32,488 nt of DNA from an uncultured Alphaproteobacteria bacterium. GTDB taxonomy: Bacteria > Pseudomonadota > Alphaproteobacteria > Puniceispirillales > UBA1172. Where the stretch lies: the NCBI GenBank assembly GCA_937952245.1, contig CALFYS010000079.1, positions 1 to 32,488 of the forward strand, written 5' to 3'. The notes beneath the pieces are model-generated. The model did not search any database. It was not told the origin of the DNA and saw nothing but the letters and a program-made list of their open reading frames with translations. Below, piece after piece: positions 30,774 to 32,488 of this stretch; positions within the stretch are counted from its first letter, which is position 1; each line of letters begins with the position of its first letter. The position numbers and the translations under genes are program-made.

Positions 30774-31562
30774 TTAGCCCTTCCATTCAGGCTTGCGCTT
30801 TTCAATAAAGGCGTTGATGCCTTCTTCGGCATCGCGGTGCATCATGTTATCAACCATCACCTGTGCTGTATAGTCATAGGCTTGATCCAACGGCATTTCC
30901 GCTTGTTTGTAAAAAGCTTCAATCCCGATTTTGACCGTCGCCGGTGATTTGGACGCGATCACTTCTGCCATTTTGAACGCTTCATCAATCGCCGCGCCGT
31001 CTTCGGTCACGCGGTTGACCAACCCCCAATCAAGGGCGGTTGGGGCGGAGATCATCTCCCCCATCAGCAGCATTTCCATCACCCGCTTGCGGGAAATATT
31101 CCGCGATACCGCCACCATGGGTGTTGAACAAAAAAGACCAATATTCACCCCTGGCGTTGCAAAGCGGCTTGATGATGAGGCCACCGCCAAATCACAACTG
31201 GCCACCAATTGGCATCCTGCCGCGGTGGCAATGCCATCAACCGCCGCGATCACCGGTTTTGGGCAAGCGACAATATCCTGCATTAATCTTGAACAGGCCT
31301 GCATGGTCTTTTCAAAAAAGGCGCGGCCTTTATCATCTTCTTGGCGCGCGGCAGACATTTCTTTTAAATCATGCCCCGCGCAAAAAGCAGGACCATCCCC
31401 ACTTAAGACAATCGCCTTCACCGTTTGATCAGCCCCAAGGCGCAGAAAAGCATCATTCAGCACCGCCATCATCTCCAGCGACAGGCTGTTTCGTGCCTTT
31501 GGTCTGTTCATGGTCAGATGGGCGATTTCATCATTTCGGGTTTCAAGCAGAATTTCTGTCAT
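30774..31562 (-). CDS. Enoyl-CoA hydratase/isomerase family protein (ECHDC3-like)
   Basis: A 262-residue crotonase-fold protein with the oxyanion motifs FCAGHDLKEM and GIATAAGCQLVASCDL. The two catalytic glutamates of true enoyl-CoA hydratase are absent: the GGGCE position is Gln118 (GCQLV), and the QPE position is Gly138 (TPGVNIG). This resembles ECHDC3-type members, whose reaction is not settled, so hydratase activity is doubtful. GGAG eight bases before ATG 31562 is the ribosome site. It is upstream of the FKBP-rhodanese gene on the same strand and divergent from fpr. Confidence 0.88.
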   Translation of the reverse strand: MTEILLETRNDEIAHLTMNRPKARNSLSLEMMAVLNDAFLRLGADQTVKAIVLSGDGPAFCAGHDLKEMSAARQEDDKGRAFFEKTMQACSRLMQDIVACPKPVIAAVDGIATAAGCQLVASCDLAVASSSSRFATPGVNIGLFCSTPMVAVSRNISRKRVMEMLLMGEMISAPTALDWGLVNRVTEDGAAIDEAFKMAEVIASKSPATVKIGIEAFYKQAEMPLDQAYDYTAQVMVDNMMHRDAEEGINAFIEKRKPEWKG

Positions 31563-31703
31563 GGGTTACTCCAGTTCTCGGCAATAATTTTGCATAGATT
31601 GGCCCGCGATGTAAAACCCCTTCTGCGACAATGGATGTGACTTGCGCTTTTTGGTGATCAACCCTATGTAAAGACCAACACTGATTTCATGAAAGAGCAT
31701 TCC

Positions 31704-32488
31704 ATGGCCATTATCCCTGATAATGTTTTTGCAGAAACCGTCACCGAGGTTGAACATTACACCGATCGGCTGTTTCGCTTTCGCTTAACACGCCCTGCCA
31801 GTTTCCGCTTTCGGTCAGGTGAGTTTGTGATGATTGGCCTGCCGCCCCAGACCGAAGATGATAAGGTTGTCTATCGGGCTTATTCCATCGCCAGCCCATC
31901 ATGGGATGACACGCTGGAATTTTATTCCATCAAAGTGCCGGACGGGCCGTTAACAGAACATCTGCAAAAGATCAAAACCGGCGATACCGTGCTGATGCGG
32001 AAAAAGCCCACAGGCACGCTGGTCTTGGACGCGCTTTTGCCGGGCAAGACCCTATGGATGATTTCAACAGGCACTGGCTTTGCGCCTTTCGCTTCGCTGG
32101 TTCGTGACCCTGAAGCCTATGAGAAATTTGACAAGGTGATTGTTACCCATACCTGCCGTGATGTGGCGGAGCTGACCTATTCCATCAATACGGTTGATGC
32201 GGTGAAATCAGACCCGCTGGTGGGGGAATTTGCCAAAGATCGCCTCCATCTTGTGACCACCACCACCCGTGAGACCTCACCCACCATGGGGCGGATCACG
32301 ACCTTAATGGATAATGGCAGTCTTTATGATTTGCTGGAACGTGGCGGGCTTGACCCAAAACAAGATCGGGTGATGATCTGTGGGTCGATGGCGATGTTGA
32401 ATGATGTGAAATCCCGACTTGAAGACATGGGATTTGTCGAGGGCGCCAATAGCGCCCCCGGTGATTTTGTCGTTGAACGTGCTTTTGT
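31704..32488 (+). CDS. fpr: Ferredoxin/flavodoxin-NADP+ reductase (3' end cut by window)
   Basis: 261 residues are visible; the reading frame runs to the window end at VVERAF, which is typically within one or two residues of the C-terminus. The FAD site is YRAYSIASP, the NADP segment STGTGFAPFASLVRD, and VMICGSMAML the nicotinamide side. It moves electrons between NADPH and ferredoxin or flavodoxin. ATG 31704 (MAIIPDN) is preferred over ATG 31689 because AAAGAG lies seven bases upstream. It is divergent from the enoyl-CoA hydratase homologue. It could supply electrons to the Rieske oxygenase through a ferredoxin, but the genes are 23 kb apart and this is only a possibility. Confidence 0.93.
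   Translation, partial: MAIIPDNVFAETVTEVEHYTDRLFRFRLTRPASFRFRSGEFVMIGLPPQTEDDKVVYRAYSIASPSWDDTLEFYSIKVPDGPLTEHLQKIKTGDTVLMRKKPTGTLVLDALLPGKTLWMISTGTGFAPFASLVRDPEAYEKFDKVIVTHTCRDVAELTYSINTVDAVKSDPLVGEFAKDRLHLVTTTTRETSPTMGRITTLMDNGSLYDLLERGGLDPKQDRVMICGSMAMLNDVKSRLEDMGFVEGANSAPGDFVVERAF

Overview
The window looks like chromosomal DNA of a free-living alphaproteobacterium. The lineage call rests on gene content: a TrcR-type DUF1013 regulator, COQ9, a DUF1192 protein, an alphaproteobacterial-type S21 with a long basic tail, a YdcH/DUF465 protein and 3-hydroxybutyrate dehydrogenase. The oxygenase-rich, densely packed content would suit a marine heterotroph (SAR116-like or Rhodospirillales-like), but that finer placement is only an impression. 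I see no phage, IS element, CRISPR array, plasmid gene or rRNA.

Layout. (1) Bases 1-920: a DegT-family aminotransferase, cut by the window edge and divergent from what follows. (2) 1075-4506 (+): a tight operon encoding a DUF1989-GcvT fusion, a Rid-family protein and a DUF1028 protein. It converges on a four-gene minus-strand operon (8935 to 4540): PhyH dioxygenase, Rieske oxygenase, FAD monooxygenase and an ArgE-like M20 deacylase. Together these look like an oxidative catabolic locus for a methylated or N-substituted amino compound; the substrate cannot be read from sequence. (3) 8936-9441: a sparse region with one small candidate membrane protein. (4) 9442-12056 (+): an MFS transporter, a secreted six-cysteine protein of unknown function and YgfZ. 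(5) 12084-13062 (-): 3-hydroxybutyrate dehydrogenase and a DUF1192 protein. (6) 13327-15819: TrcR convergent with propionyl-CoA synthetase. (7) 15976-17870 (+): ydcH-purE-purK. (8) 17876-19574 (-): COQ9 and MetA. (9) 19745-20472 (+): rpsU with a terminator, then a GNAT acetyltransferase. (10) 20533-26720 (-): an M3 oligopeptidase, an ABC1/UbiB-family kinase, pntA and pntB. (11) 26909-29757 (+): a long-chain acyl-CoA synthetase and a 3-hydroxyisobutyrate dehydrogenase-like protein. (12) 29819-29892: tRNA-Arg(CCT). (13) 29926-31562 (-): an enoyl-CoA hydratase-like protein and a secreted FKBP-rhodanese fusion. (14) 31704 to the end: ferredoxin/flavodoxin-NADP reductase, missing only its last residues.

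Most of the window is core metabolism (purines, methionine, transhydrogenase, acyl-CoA activation, ketone-body and propionate use). The accessory interest lies in the 1-9 kb locus and in several proteins whose key residues differ from family norms: the Rid protein, the enoyl-CoA hydratase homologue, the acyl-CoA synthetase P-loop and MetA Glu111. Three short tandem repeats (period 12-14 bp) sit at gene boundaries.
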